In this document: positions 20,606 to 31,619 of the stretch, piece after piece
Position numbering within the stretch: position 1 is the first letter of the stretch
How the letters are laid out: every line of letters begins with the position of its first letter
NCBI GenBank assembly: GCA_037783545.1
Contig: JBBELK010000056.1
Coordinates: forward strand, 62,001 to 126,000
Reading direction: 5' to 3'
Length of the DNA: 64,000 bases
DNA from: Henricia sp. BOLD:AAB3569
Taxonomy: Eukaryota > Echinodermata > Asteroidea > Spinulosida > Echinasteridae
Made by a program: the position numbers and the translations under genes
The notes under the pieces: model-generated
The model's database searches: none
What the model was told of the DNA's origin: nothing
What the model saw: only the letters and a program-made list of their open reading frames with translations

Positions 20606-22075
20606 TATTTTTCTTCTATTTATTTAGACATCTTTGCAACTACAAAAACATAAAAATGGTAAAAAAAACCGTTGGATTAAAACACATTGCACATAAAGGA
20701 TACACTAGTAAAACTACTTAAAAATCACAGATACAAATTTAGCCACACCACATTACGGGACACACAAACTTAATAAACCACTCATTATCGCATGTTAAAA
20801 AGACACCAAGGAATAAAACTATGTTTTACACCTATTTGGTTTGCACAAAGGCAGACTAAACTCTCTTGGCTGACGCAAACTGTATGTAACACCATGATAT
20901 TTAAGAAGTAGGTGATTGAGTTTATGTCCAGAGTTTGTCATTTCCATGAAAAGCTGTTCGCACAAGGTTTGCCTACGCTAAGACAAGGTCGGAATATTAT
21001 TCAAATACTCCCTTGCCTCCTCATACGATGCACCGGGAATGATGATCCGAAGGGCCCTTCGCTAAATGGCCTCCAACAAATTGAATTGTCCCACAGTTAG
21101 ACTACTATGATACACCCCTGGTTGTTTTTACCCTTACCCGGCGTAATTATTAAAACTGTATACTCAGTGCTTTCCCGAGACACTATGAAAAACTTCATAA
21201 CGTGCTTTATAGCACCGTTTATACAATTGATAATTACGTCGGGTAAGGGCAAAAACAACCTTACTTAACATTCAATTTTCCCAGACAAATCTAAATCAAT
21301 TTCTGATGATCAATTTCAAGAACTGACCTTATACATGCAAAGTAGTATTTACAAACGTCATGGTGGTTGAGACTTGCTCCACGAAGTTGAACCAACAGGT
21401 ATAGTCTTTGTGCGGCTTTTTTGTACACGCAAGTAACATGTGTCTCCCATTTTAGATTATTGCTGATATTCAACCCAAGCAGCTTTATTTATTTTACACG
21501 TTCGATATTATGCTCTTCGATGTTAACACAATGGATGGGTTGCTCATTTTTTACCAAAGCTTTTTACCAATTTCTTTTGTTTCCATTGGATTCATTTGCA
21601 TGTCAGTACCGTCCGACCAATCAATGCTCTCCTGCACTACCTGCTGCATCTTATATTGATTCGGTGGCGACATTATTTTTAATAAACTGTAGTGTCGTCA
21701 ACGTATTTGACAGTGGGCAGTGATGGACACAAGTGACCGATCATCATGATAACAAGTAGGGGACCCAATTTAGTTCCCTGTGGGACTCCCAAATTAATGG
21801 TGATCCACTCAGACACATGGGTACCTATTTTGACACGTTGCATTTGAAGATGTAAGAAACCAATTAACCAGGTTACAATGACCTCATCAATATTCAACGA
21901 TCTTAACTTGTTGATAAGAGTCACGTGGTTAATCCTATAATTTAAAAACGCTTTCCTATAGTCCAAAAATAGGACACGAACCATCTTCTTGGGCTTGTCT
22001 GTGGCAGAATACCAGTTATGTAACAGTTCTATGAGAGCCCATGTAGTTGATGATCCAGGGGTCGATTTCACAAAA
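20606..22075 (-). mobile_element. Second LINE (different clade), RT to 3' tail, with nested MITE
   Basis: Minus-strand motifs: TTWALIELLHNWYSATD, VRVLFLDYRKAF, VTWLIGFLHLQMQRVKIG, ITINLGVPQGTKLGPLL and VKYVDDTTVY (21679-22071), followed by NISNNLKWETHVTCVYKKAA and a C-terminal ALRIII-like region. Its AT-rich 3' end (…AAATAGAAGAAAAATAAA on the minus strand) joins the truncated neighbouring LINE at 20605. A 141-bp MITE sits at 21120-21260. Frame breaks make it inactive. Confidence 0.8.
21120..21260. mobile_element. Short MITE, about 32-bp TIRs
   Basis: GGTTGTTTTTACCCTTACCC at the left and GGTTGTTTTTGCCCTTACCC (reverse complement) at the right, both continuing with CG(G/A)CGTAATTAT. It is inserted in the 3' region of the LINE at 20606-22075. 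Confidence 0.75.
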
Positions 22076-23547
22076 CTCCACTAATCTTAGCATCGATCCT
22101 AGGATTTAAGAAGAGTTCGAGCTCTAAGATCGATCTTGGCTATGACGCGTGCTATGATCGATTTGACAAAACGCGTCTTTTACAAGACGAGTCGCAATTG
22201 CTTATAATTAATTTATCAGCGGCTGTACCATGTTTGTTAACAGTACAAAATACAACAGCCGTCGGTAAAAAGGCACACACATTACAAATACAAATGGCCG
22301 ACTTTGTAGTGTCGTCTGCTTGACGTATTGACGCATTTTGTCGGCAGTTATGAAAGGTAAATAACGTAAAAAGTTAAAGTCGTACTTAAACCTCGATACA
22401 TGTAGGCCTATCGTTCGGCTGTACAAATGGCACACTCACATTTATGTGCAGAGCAGTATGCTTGACGCTGCTTGACGGAAAAAAATACTGTATTTATCTA
22501 ATTTACATAAATGTATCTTTTCGGAAGCATTGCGCGCACTAGCATTTCATTGTATTTCATGGTTATGTCTTCACGTTGATGGACATAAAATGCCTCAACC
22601 TTTTTTTCGGTAGCGTCTCAAAAGTCGGAACGCTCGGAACGTTCCTTTTGGCCGTGTTCCCTTCGGGCACGGGCGCTGTTCCCAACGGAACGTTCCCTCG
22701 TTGCTATGACCGATTCGGGAGAACGCGTCGGGAACACTGTTGCCAAGTTATGAGAATTCTCGATACGTTTCCCGTTCAGGAATGGGTTGTCAACGATGTT
22801 GTGGGTATCTCAGAGATTTGAGGAGGGGTGGGATGAACGGGAAAATGATTCTGTTTGGGGTTTTTGTTTGTGTAAATAATTGATAATTGTAGATGAAGTA
22901 CGGATGACAAGGCCATGCGCCAACAGGCCTATGTACAGAAACATAGCGAAACATCCTGTTTACAATTCAGTTGGTGGGAATGTTTAAAAATATGCCAACC
23001 ATTCGACATTAACAATCGGTCATCTCGCCCCATCAGAACATTCCTGTGTCTTTTGCCATCATTGGTTGTAGTGGTAAAGGTCGTTGTCGCCATTATGTAA
23101 CGCCGCCTGTACCAAATGCAATTTTTGACGTCTCTGTTTGACACCCGAGTGTCATACATTGAAAGAAAAATATCTTGTATGGCACAATTAAAAACTGGAA
23201 ATCACAAAATGTGCAACCGTGCATGGAAAGAAACGAAGTATATACACTGCACTGCCATACGATACAGTATAGAGCGCTCCAGCAGCCCCGGTTCCGGTGG
23301 GAACGCGGCGTTCCAATCGGGAAAGATCCGATAGGTAAAGCGCATACAGGGCGTTCTCGATAGGAACATGGCGTTCCCACCGAGAACACAGTGTTTCACG
23401 TGAGAACACTGCGTTTTCTCTATCTGCAATATTCTGTTCTGTTTTCTTCGTGCCAGTGTGGATGAAATATCTTGTCTAAATTGTAAATGAAAAACGGAAA
23501 ATGGTCTCTTTCAAATAAACATTACTAGATTGTGTTCTACTGCTTAA
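22076..23547. repeat. Intergenic, GAACG/CGTTC-rich degenerate repeats
   Basis: Two clusters of GGAACG / CGTTCC words (22625-22760 and 23285-23420). The second has an about 20-bp period (GAACATGGCGTTCCC, GAGAACACAGTGTTTC, GAGAACACTGCGTTTTC). At 22076-22170, next to the LINE, a GATCGAT-rich segment beginning GTCGATTTCACAAAACTCC looks like one end of a MITE whose partner end was not found. No gene is recognised. Confidence 0.45.
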
Positions 23548-24332
23548 TACCCCCGTCACACCGGAGGCGCGGTGCCACTACGGTTTTTGGTCAAAACCGC
23601 CATCAACGTAGTGACACCGCCAGTAGTTTTTCATAGTTTTCTCCTACCCGTCACACATGTGTTTTTCTTCGCGGTGCTACTGCCGATCTGAACTGTTTGA
23701 AGACTTTTAGAACACTGAAATTGAAGCAGAAAACCGAAGCTTTTATACTACAAAATATGCCAGCAGTAGCACCGTGCAAGCACCTCAGTGCAACCTCAGT
23801 GGAAACGCCATTGCCGTACAAGCGCCTTAATAACACCGCCGGCACCGACGTAGGAACGCAGTGGCACCGCAGTAAGATCGCCAATTTTTTTAAAATTCCT
23901 TCCTGGCTCCGCAGTGGCACCCCCCATACCCGCAGTGCTACCGTGGTAGCACCGCCATAACCGCAGTAGAACCGCCACGGAATCGCCGTAGTGTCGCCAG
24001 TCTACTTTTTCGGCGATTGCACGGCGGTTGTACTGCGGAGGCACGGCGGTGATGGAGGTGCTACTGCGGTCCTTGTAAAGTCCCACGGCGGTCATGGCGG
24101 TGCCGCGGCGATCCCACTGCGGATTGGCCCAACCCGCGTAGCACTGCGGAAGTTTTAAACATGTTCAAAGTTTCCGCCGTGCCACCGCGAAGGTCCGCGG
24201 TTTTGACAGTTTTCCGCGGTGCTACGGCGATCAATGGCGGAACCACTGCGGAACGGCGATCATGGCGGTGCCACTGCGGTTTATGCCGTACAAGCACCGC
24301 AGTGGCACCGCGCCTCCGGTGTGACGGGGGTA
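23548..24332. mobile_element. Harbinger-type MITE, 3-bp TAA target duplication
   Basis: Perfect inverted ends TACCCCCGTCACACCGGAGG, continuing CGCGGTGCCACT, over about 32 bp. TAA flanks both sides (23545-23547 and 24333-24335), as for PIF/Harbinger elements. The interior is made of degenerate GCACCGCAGTGGCACC-type repeats that can fold. No transposase. Confidence 0.8.
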
Positions 24333-25059
24333 TAAGTAGATAAAACGTGCGTGGCTAGGCTACTTGATAATAATAGATAACAAACGAAAGCAACTGAATA
24401 ATTAATTCCAGTTGGAGAACAAAATTAATTACGAATCTCTTTACTGACCTTACGATATACAGACATTTTCTGCCAAAAAGCGCTGGGTAAATAAACCCAA
24501 GAAAACTTTAATTTAACAGGAATGTCAAAACATGCGACCTAAGGTAGCTTGCCCAGTACCTTTTCCCACGACTGGGGGTTTAGGGTCAGAGATTTCCTTC
24601 TCCTAGATGGGCTGCCTACCATGGCTAACGAGCCCCATCTGCCCGGGCTTGTGATCAGAGTTGTCCGTCTCCTAGGCGGGTTACCTCCCATGGCTAACGA
24701 GTCCCACCTTCCCGCGGAGCAATCTGGTTTTAATGCGCCAGAAACCCGCCTTTCACACCTCTGCCATCGGTTTTAAACGGGGCCGGCACGTGAAGCCAAG
24801 CAGTAGAAGTTTGGTAAGGAGAAGCTATTTGAGACGGAGACCGTTTAGGATATTTCATGGAAGAGGAGTTGCTCATTTTTCCCCCACAATCCTGGTCACC
24901 CTAACCCTTTTGGCCCCAAAAGACCCAGTGTATACTCGTCCACAAATGGCGCATGTTATCCGTTCGTCTCCAGCGTAAACTAAGCAACTCTTGATAAAAA
25001 CAACCTACGATGATCCATGGTGTTAAACAAATTAGCATATAGTTCTTTCATTTACACAG
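24333..25059. repeat. Intergenic/intron with a 69-bp direct repeat
   Basis: CTCCTAG(A/G)(T/C)GGG…CCATGGCTAACGAG is present at about 24600 and 24669 (period 69), resembling an untranslated LINE fragment. If the P450 gene is complete in the genome, the 3' part is intron upstream of the exon at 25060. No earlier P450 exon is recognised here. Confidence 0.45.
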
Positions 25060-25387
25060 GTCCACAATGAAATATTGAGCGCAGTCGGAATTGATCGAGC
25101 TCCGGAAATGTCGGACAGATCCAGGCTGCCGCTGACATGTGCCACGTTGAACGAAGTGCTGAGAGTATCGCACCCTGTGCCAATGAACCTGATCCACCGA
25201 ACAACAAAACAGTTCCAGCTCTCAGGCTACGACATTCCGACTGGAACCGAGCTCATAACTCCCTTTGCCACCATGAATATGGATCCCCAGATATGGACAA
25301 ATCCAACAAAGTTCGACCCAGAGAGGTTTCTGTCTGACGATGGAAAGAAGGTCGCTTTGCCAGCAGAATTTTTCCCATTTGGCACAG
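25060..25387 (+). CDS. Cytochrome P450 (CYP2 clan), penultimate exon
   Basis: A 328-bp exon between TTTACACAG and GTATGT. It encodes 109 residues starting VHNEILSAVG. Visible landmarks are the K-helix ExxR in TLNEVLR (Glu32 and Arg35 of the exon), the PxxF-type KFDPERFL meander region and the start of the heme loop FFPFGTG, which is completed by the next exon. The exon ends in phase 1 within the final Gly of PFGxG, an intron position typical of CYP2-family genes. P450s of this clan are ER-membrane monooxygenases that oxidise lipids and xenobiotics; the substrate cannot be told. Upstream exons (membrane anchor, I-helix) are not seen in the 25 kb to the left, so the gene is either fragmentary or has very long, transposon-filled introns. 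Confidence 0.9.
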
Positions 25388-25436
25388 GTATGTTTTATCT
25401 ATGTCTGGTTTATCTATTCCCATTTTTAATAGGTGT

Positions 25437-25466
25437 GGGGGGGGGGGGGGGCGGGGGGCGGGGGCG
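25437..25466 (+). other. Poly-G tract in the P450 intron
   Basis: About 15 consecutive G followed by GGGGGGCGGGGGCG, 50 bp after the 5' splice site. It may form a G-quadruplex and is a likely site of length polymorphism. Confidence 0.7.
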
Positions 25467-25668
25467 CTGTGCGGCACAAAATTGCCGACGGAAAACTGGT
25501 TTTACCAGTGGGTTAAACGTTGTGAACCGTGAATCCAGTGTATGAGTCGTAAGCACTTGCCTTTCGTTTTAGCGCACACGGTGAGACGTTTGGCACGCCA
25601 GGCCAAAATTATCAAACACGTTATATATTTGCCTCAAGTGGCACGAATGACTAAATGCTCACGAAAAA

Positions 25669-25752
25669 TGCCCGCACACGAGAGCTATCTCCTTACGCCA
25701 TCGGCCACGAATGAATTTTGGCTCAGCACATAGCTCTCGTGTGCGGCGGGCT
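25669..25752. repeat. Hairpin in the P450 intron, 19-bp arms
   Basis: GCCCGCACACGAGAGCTAT and ATAGCTCTCGTGTGCGGCGGGC are inverted around a 40-base loop. It may be a small foldback element in the intron. Confidence 0.7.
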
Positions 25753-26203
25753 TTGTATTGTATTACTAGCGCCTTATAAGCTTTGCCGATATAAACGTGG
25801 ATGTTTATTACATCCAAGTTTTATACGAAACGAATATAATTTCTATTTGATTTAATTTATTTGCTGTTTAATTTCCCCATTTACTTCAAAAGCGTAAGCC
25901 TACCTCCCTTAATTTGCATTGGGTGACCTGCACGTGACTGGGTGATTTTGCTACCAACTTTGGTAGCGATTATAAATAAAAACATAATAATTGCCTCGCA
26001 GTTCGAAAAAGGCCAAGTGAATGAGACATTCGGCGTGTGTAGACTCAAGTCACCAAATCGCCTAAATTTACGAGGCCTTGTCAAAAGGCTAGCGACGCCG
26101 TATCTATTCCGGGTTTACGTTTAATTAATTATCTTTCAAGTCCTTTATGTGTAAAACATGACCCTTTCTGATGTTCTATGTTTGTGATGTTTTTTCATTC
26201 TAG

Positions 26204-26385
26204 GTTCAAGGATGTGCCTTGGTGAGACACTGGCCCGTACCGAATTATTTCTGTTCTTCGCCACCATGATGCAATGGTTCACCTTCCACCTTCCACCAGA
26301 AGCACCAGATTCCTACTCAGGGGTTTTCGGCTATTTCTTGTGGTTTCCGAACCAGTTCAAAGTCAAAGTCACGCCAAATTTTTAA
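26204..26385 (+). CDS. Cytochrome P450 (CYP2 clan), last exon
   Basis: Follows a TTCATTCTAG acceptor after an 816-bp intron, in phase with the exon at 25060-25387. It completes the heme-binding loop as [16 protein letters not shown], with the axial Cys in RMCLG, continues through the L-helix ([16 protein letters not shown]) and ends VKVTPNF then TAA at 26383-26385. Spacing of Cys and Gly is normal and there is no internal stop, so this end of the gene looks intact. A polyadenylation signal follows at 26635. Confidence 0.9.
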
Positions 26386-26445
26386 AGACCAACTGTGTAC
26401 AAGGTTAATTTCCTAGAATTAAATCTCGCTTAGAAGCTAAATACT

Positions 26446-26503
26446 AATAGGCCAAACCAAAATATAGTAGGCCAAACCAAAATATAGTAGGCCAAACCAA
26501 TTG
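26446..26503. repeat. 20-bp tandem repeat, nearly three copies
   Basis: TAGGCCAAACCAAAATATAG repeats with a 20-bp period inside the presumed P450 3' UTR. Confidence 0.85.
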
Positions 26504-26634
26504 ATAACGGCAACTGGAGTACATGTTATGACGTTACAGCTCGCGCAAACGTAAAAAACAAACGGCTATCCAGGGCAGATTAACAACATCTTGCATGCAT
26601 AAAATTGTCTTTGTTAATTATGTAAGGTTCTCCT

Positions 26635-26640
26635 AATAAA
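26635..26640 (+). terminator. Candidate polyadenylation signal of the P450 gene
   Basis: AATAAA 250 bp after the P450 stop codon, in an otherwise AT-rich 3' flank. Confidence 0.5.
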
Positions 26641-27199
26641 ACCTGTATGCTGACCTCATGATTATACAAGGCATTACGAAGGCAATGAACTTCCGGGTAC
26701 AACACTTTTTAAAAATAGTAAATTCAACCTTATGAAACTTGTGAGGGATAAAACTAGGTGGTCCAGCTGACTTTGAATCGATGTCAATCAATTATTTTGC
26801 TCTAAAATATGGCCATATGAAGCCCCATTAGTGCCATTTTTACGAGGTGGTGTGTATCTCAAAAAGTGGTGCATGTCTCTTAAAGGGTGGTCGATGTTTC
26901 TGAATAACTTGCGGTCGCAAGATAATAAGTGGCGGCCGCAAGATAATAACTTGCGCCTGCAACTTTAAAAAACAACTTGCTAGGGAATGCATATGAGGTT
27001 TTTCCCTGTTAATACAAAGTTCCTGTTATGTATGTAGGATACTGCGAGGTACTTCTTGTATACTGTGTATAAAGTCCCACGAAATTTGACATTCTTTCCT
27101 TAACTGATAGAATTTTTAAAATTTGTAATAAAAATGACATGGTGGGGTGGGGGAGTAAACAGTGTTAAGTGGTAGCAGAGATCTGAAAGAAAATGGAAT

Positions 27200-27465
27200 C
27201 ACTTCAATTTATTTTACATTCTTTATTCTGAATTCATAAGTACATGTATCTAAAACAGTTTAGGCCTACCCATTCCCACTATAGTTATAAACTCTTTCTT
27301 GGAACTGCTAAAAAGTATTTACAGCTTTTTTTTTACTGAAAGCAAAACTTAAGACCGACCATTCCGTGATCAGGGTGGCTGATACTATAATTTAAGACAA
27401 TCGTTGGTTTTGTTCCTGAAATTTTGATTAAACCCCATCCAGCTCTCAGTCTATATGTCCCCCAA
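27200..27465 (-). CDS. Possible 3'-terminal exon of an unknown minus-strand gene
   Basis: On the minus strand a pyrimidine-rich TTTTTCTGTGTG tract leads to an ACGCAG acceptor near 27470. It is followed by 45 open codons (AWGTYRLRAGWGLIKISG … HPDHGMVGLKFCFQ) and a stop at 27333-27335. An AATAAA signal on the same strand lies at 27222-27227, about 110 bp later. The peptide is not recognised. Splice site, open frame and polyA signal together are suggestive only. Confidence 0.3.
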
Positions 27466-27929
27466 GCTGCTGCGTTTGAACACACAGAAAAATCTGGTGC
27501 ATTGAGGTTACCGTGCTCAAAACAATTCTTAAAAATACTAAATATCTGGAAAACAGTTTTAAAAATAAGAATAACCATGTACGTGTAGTGCAGTTACATT
27601 TACTAGGTTGCAGTGTAAAGCACAAGACTAAAATATAATTGACAGTTGCTGACAAATATACTAATGATACCGGATAGTCATTAATCTAAAATACATTTTC
27701 TGTTTGAAAAAACGTACAGTTGTAAAAGTTACAAATAAACTGAAGTTTTTAACACCAACTTAGCAAAAATCCTACAAAACAAAGATAAGCTTAATTTTAT
27801 ATAACAATAATATTGGATGTCTTTTTTGGGTGATACGAGAACATACCGCACTCGTCATAAAGACACCAAACCCTCCTTCGGCCTGTTCAGTATTTTCATG
27901 ACTCTTGCGTTATATACTTAAGTCAAATA

Positions 27930-28250
27930 AAAGTGTCAAACTAGGCAAGTATTAGCATTTTGCATAGAGTATACTGACAAATTCCAAGTTTCGGTGTGGC
28001 CAAAAACTGGAATAGTTCTAATTTCTATCAAATTACACACTGGTGCATTGAAAGAAATTTCTTTTAATACTGGACAATAAGTACGCAAGTCAAGAAATTC
28101 CAAGTTTCGCTGTGGCCAAATATTGCACATTGCTTGGTACATGTACACAAAAAAACCTTCAGAATAGGATAATAAATACCCAAGTAAAACAAGTTAAAAA
28201 TCAGGCAAGTACATGTAATACAATTTTATTTACTTGCCTGATTTTTGTGT
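27930..28250. repeat. Short direct repeats and a hairpin
   Basis: AAATTCCAAGTTTCG(G/C)TGTGGCCAAA occurs at about 27978 and 28094. AAAAATCAGGCAAGTA at 28196 is inverted at 28231-28246 to make a hairpin. No gene is supported. Confidence 0.55.
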
Positions 28251-28334
28251 GATGAAACGATTATAAGAACCAAATGAAAGACACCATATGCTAACAGAAA
28301 CATGTAGTGCTAATACGTCAGATTGTTTACCCAT

Positions 28335-29472
28335 TATAATAATTAATAATAATAATAATAGCAATCTTATATAGCGCCAAATGTCAGGGCCTCTAGGCGC
28401 TTTACATTATAAACCAAAGCGATAACATACATATACATGTACATAGATAAACAAAAATATTAAACGTTAAAAACCAAAGAGCATCATCAAGAGCATCAAG
28501 TCTGGTAATACTGAACAAAAAGATGTGTCTTAAGCTGGGACTTGAAATTACTGATGGAATGAATTTGACGCATGCTGTTAGGAAGACCATTCCAGAGGTG
28601 TGCCGCTGAAAAAAACAAATGATCTATCACCATATAATTTTGTTGATGAGCGAGCAGGTACCCTTAATTGACAGTCCGATGATGATCTTAGAGACCTAGA
28701 TGGGGTATACAACTGGACAAGGTCAGAAAGATAACCAGGAGCTATGTTATGAATGGCCTTAAAGGTAAGTAAAAGAGTCTTAAATGCTAATCTTTGCTTG
28801 ACTGGAAGCCAATGGAGCTGAAAGAGAATTGGTGTCATGTGCTCACGTCGAGAGACACAAAGTACAAGTCGTGCCGCAGCGTTCTGCACCCGCTGAAGTT
28901 TAGCAATTTCTTTGTCCGGTAATCCAAAAAGTAAGGAGTTGCAGCAATCTAACCTCGAGGTAACAAAAGCATGCACTAATCTAGAAGTCGATGTTTGATC
29001 AAGATATTGTCCAATCTTTCTTAATGCATGCCAAGCAGCCTTACACAAGTTGTTGATATGATTGGTCATTGTGAGGCCAATAGTCAAACCTGGCAAGGAA
29101 TTTTATTTATTCACCACATCCAACAGCAGAGGGACCGCCAATTACAGGAATGGGAGCAAGTGTGGTTGAGTGCCTTGCTCAAGGGCACAGGTGCCACAAC
29201 CCGTCGCGGCCCGGAATCGAACCTACATTCTAGTACTAGCACAGGAACTTAAGTTCGACGCACTAGACCGCTCGGCCATAACACCCCACACAGACCGCTT
29301 TACTAAAATGTGAACGAAAAAACAGTATCTCGGTCTTCCTATCATTTAGCACAAGCATGTTGAATTTACACCAAGATCTAATGGCAGATATACATGCTTC
29401 CATCCTCTTCACAGCAGTATCACGCTCATGAGGCTTAAATGACAGGTAGAGCTGGGTATCATCGGCATACAT
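28335..29472 (-). mobile_element. L2-like LINE, RT C-terminal half and 3' tail
   Basis: Minus-strand motifs: MYADDTQLYLSF (29472, the catalytic YADD), then, after a SINE insertion, TNHINNLCKAAWHALRKIG, FVTSRLDCCNSLLFGLP, LQRVQNAAARLV, HWLPVKQRLAFKTLLL and GYLSDL (28578-29096). The 3' end shows GGCGCTATATAAGA followed by a TTATTATTATTA microsatellite (28337-28375), typical of L2/CR1-group tails. The region 5' of the RT catalytic box is missing. Confidence 0.85.
29097..29290 (-). mobile_element. tRNA-derived SINE inserted in the L2-like LINE
   Basis: On the minus strand it begins GTGGGGTGTTATGGCCGAGC, with an A box (TGGCCGAGCGGTCTAGTG, Leu/Ser-tRNA-like) and a B box GGTTCGATTCC at 29213-29223. 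A body containing TGTGCCCTTGAGCAAGGCAC and an AATAAATAAAAT tail follow. It splits the LINE frame between residues at about 29285 and 29096. Confidence 0.8.
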
Positions 29473-29528
29473 GATAGATTGAATTAAGGATTAAAGTAAA
29501 ACACAAAAAAACAAAGAAAAAAGGCTAC

Positions 29529-29618
29529 CTGTACTTCCAAGGAATCAAGATCTACATCAGCCCACCCATCCAAGTCAAAGTCTGGTGGGACAAGTTCTGC
29601 TGGTAGATCGTCCTCAGC
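29529..29618 (-). CDS. Possible orphan 90-nt coding exon, unknown gene
   Basis: On the minus strand a GTCTATAG acceptor, exactly 30 open codons (AEDDLPAELVPPDFDLDG … SLEVQ) and a CAG|GTAGCC donor. The exon is symmetrical (phase 0-0) and encodes an acidic, Asp/Leu/Pro-rich peptide. It could belong with the possible terminal exon near 27465 on the same strand, with the L2-like LINE sitting in the intron. No homology is recognised. Confidence 0.35.
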
Positions 29619-29629
29619 CTATAGACACT

Positions 29630-31120
29630 GCAGGCTGACACCAAGGCAAAAGACAACCTGAACACGCATTTGAACACGCTCCTTTAACAGTATAAAAAAA
29701 ACCAAAATAGAAACAGAATTACCCTGGAATGTGTCAGTCTAACGCAGCAAAGAACGCAGATGGCAAACATTTACATGTACATGACGTCGGTCCTTTATGC
29801 ACCAGTTTTATCATAAACACATTCCATTTTCAACTTTTTGAGTTCACCTTTTTTCCTTGAAAATGGACTTTGTTAAAGCAACTTCAATACTAACAAAATA
29901 ACAGTCTAGATTGATGATGTCTTTTTTTTTTGAGGGAGGTGGAGGGGTGGAGGTTGGGGGGTATGGATAGTGGGTGGCTTTGGAGGATGATTTTTATCAC
30001 GTCAGTTTTCCAGGTCCAATTGGTCCGAACAAGCAACACTATTTTTATGTTAATTCTTGAAAGGGGGAGGAGTGTTTAACGTTGGATACTTAGATGGGCA
30101 CATTTTCTGACGTTACAAAACAAATCGAGAAGGTGGGGTTGTCTCTCCAAATTTTTGTTTGTTTTTTCTCAAAGGTTCATTAATAATGTTGTTGCCTATT
30201 TTGTGTGTGTATGTATTCCAAGAGAAATTACAAACCCCCCTCCCCCAAAAAAAATTAAAACCTTGTGCGCAAAATGAAGAAATACAACATAAAATGAAAA
30301 AAACAAGGAATATTACCAACAGAAAAGCGGATGGCAATTTTAGCAATGAGTCGCACTCTAGGCGCTGCTATTTTGTCCAATTACTGGTTAAGTAAAACAA
30401 AAAACGCCTTTGCATTCCTGTGGCAATACAGAAGTATTCGGACAAAATGGCGGCACCCATAGTGTGACGCATCGCTAAAACTGCCATAGTTTCTGAAGTA
30501 CGCATCCGTTTTCAGTGGGTATTATTCCTTGTTCTTTGCATTACAAAAATGTACGATTTGTACTTGATGAGCACAACATATTTTGCTTCTTACTATTCTC
30601 CTTTAAATGAAACATGCATCTGAGTTCCAGTTCAAGTTGTTTTTTCCCAGCATATCTTATTCATGTCAGTTATATCAATACATTTTTTGATCGGTGGTTT
30701 GTTAAAACGAAATATTGCAGATGTGTGTACAATACCTTGAAAGTCAACACGTGGCTGCCAATGATCGAAATAAAACATTAACAAAGTCAACGAAACCCAT
30801 AGTTTTTTATTAAACCATTATTTAATAAATATTGTACTATACAAATTGTCACACAGTGACCGTTTTATTAATGGAATTATAATTATAGCTTCAGTCAGGG
30901 ATTGTTTTAGCCACCGTGAAATCGTGGATACACCAACTTCTTTGTGTGGAGATACATAACTTAAAAATAACTTAGTTTTATTTCCACGAACTGATTTTGT
31001 TCGTTTTAATTACTCTGTTAATGATCTAATAATACACAGTCGTCTGTCCTGTGGATAAGCTGATAAAGCTAATATACGGGGTAGGGTTTTCCCGGTTTGG
31101 ATGTCTTAGTCAAACTCATT
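29630..31120. other. No gene recognised; contains one inverted repeat
   Basis: AT-rich. At 30332-30489 an imperfect 48-bp inverted repeat (ATGGCAATTTTAGCAATG … ATTTTGTCC against its mirror) brackets 60 bp and may be a MITE. Confidence 0.45.
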
Positions 31121-31123
31121 ATG

Positions 31124-31399
31124 CTATTTTTGAGCACTTTGTTTTCTATCTTCATGCATGTTTTGTAAATCAAACAAGGCCAATATTTGGGTTCTCTGAC
31201 CCGTAGTGATGGCGCATAAACAAAGCAGCTTGAATGATAATAGTTTTAAGCTAATTGATTGAATTGGTTCTAATCCAATAATGTAACGCAAAAGAATGCC
31301 AATATCCCACATGCTCGTATACCGTGGAAGTGGTGGGTTAGGCATATTGTTGTAAACGCCTCGCATAAAGCGGACTGTCAAAGGATGAGAACCAAACAT
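31124..31399 (-). pseudogene. Tyrosine recombinase fragment (DIRS/Crypton-like)
   Basis: The 91-residue minus-strand frame reads HPLTVRFMRGVYN, RYTSMWDIGILLRYI, then SLKLLSFKLLCLCAITTGQRTQILAL. This is the end of the core-binding domain and the first catalytic box, whose arginine lies in TGQR. The H-x-x-R and tyrosine boxes are absent. No RT of the same element is recognised beside it, so it may be a Crypton or a truncated DIRS piece. Confidence 0.6.
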
Positions 31400-31401
31400 C
31401 T

Positions 31402-31500
31402 CATCCCAGCCCCGATATACTGTAACATCAAGTCAAACAACGTGACACCAGAACTATGTTATACTGTTTTATTCTGGGATGGCTGCAGTCACATACGCCC
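31402..31500. repeat. Dispersed repeat, first copy (second at 35578-35700)
   Basis: The stretch from CAGCCCCGATATACTG to GCAGTCACATACGCCCACTT is shared with about 35585-35692, where an extra 10-bp TCATAAATAA-like insertion is present. It directly abuts the recombinase fragment at 31399. Confidence 0.75.
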
Positions 31501-31619
31501 ACTTTAACTACAATGTCATGTGATTTGTACTACATGTATAATACATAATAAACATTACAAAAATCTGGCTCTGGAAAAATGCGATCACAACTTGTTAAAC
31601 CAGTTGTACCAACATGATA

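Noticed and set aside
31524..31550. Mariner excision footprint (TACTACATGTATAAT against the occupied site at 35711)
   Set aside because: The two flanking repeats resemble each other only up to the insertion point; after TATAAT the sequences differ, so the CATG could be coincidence.
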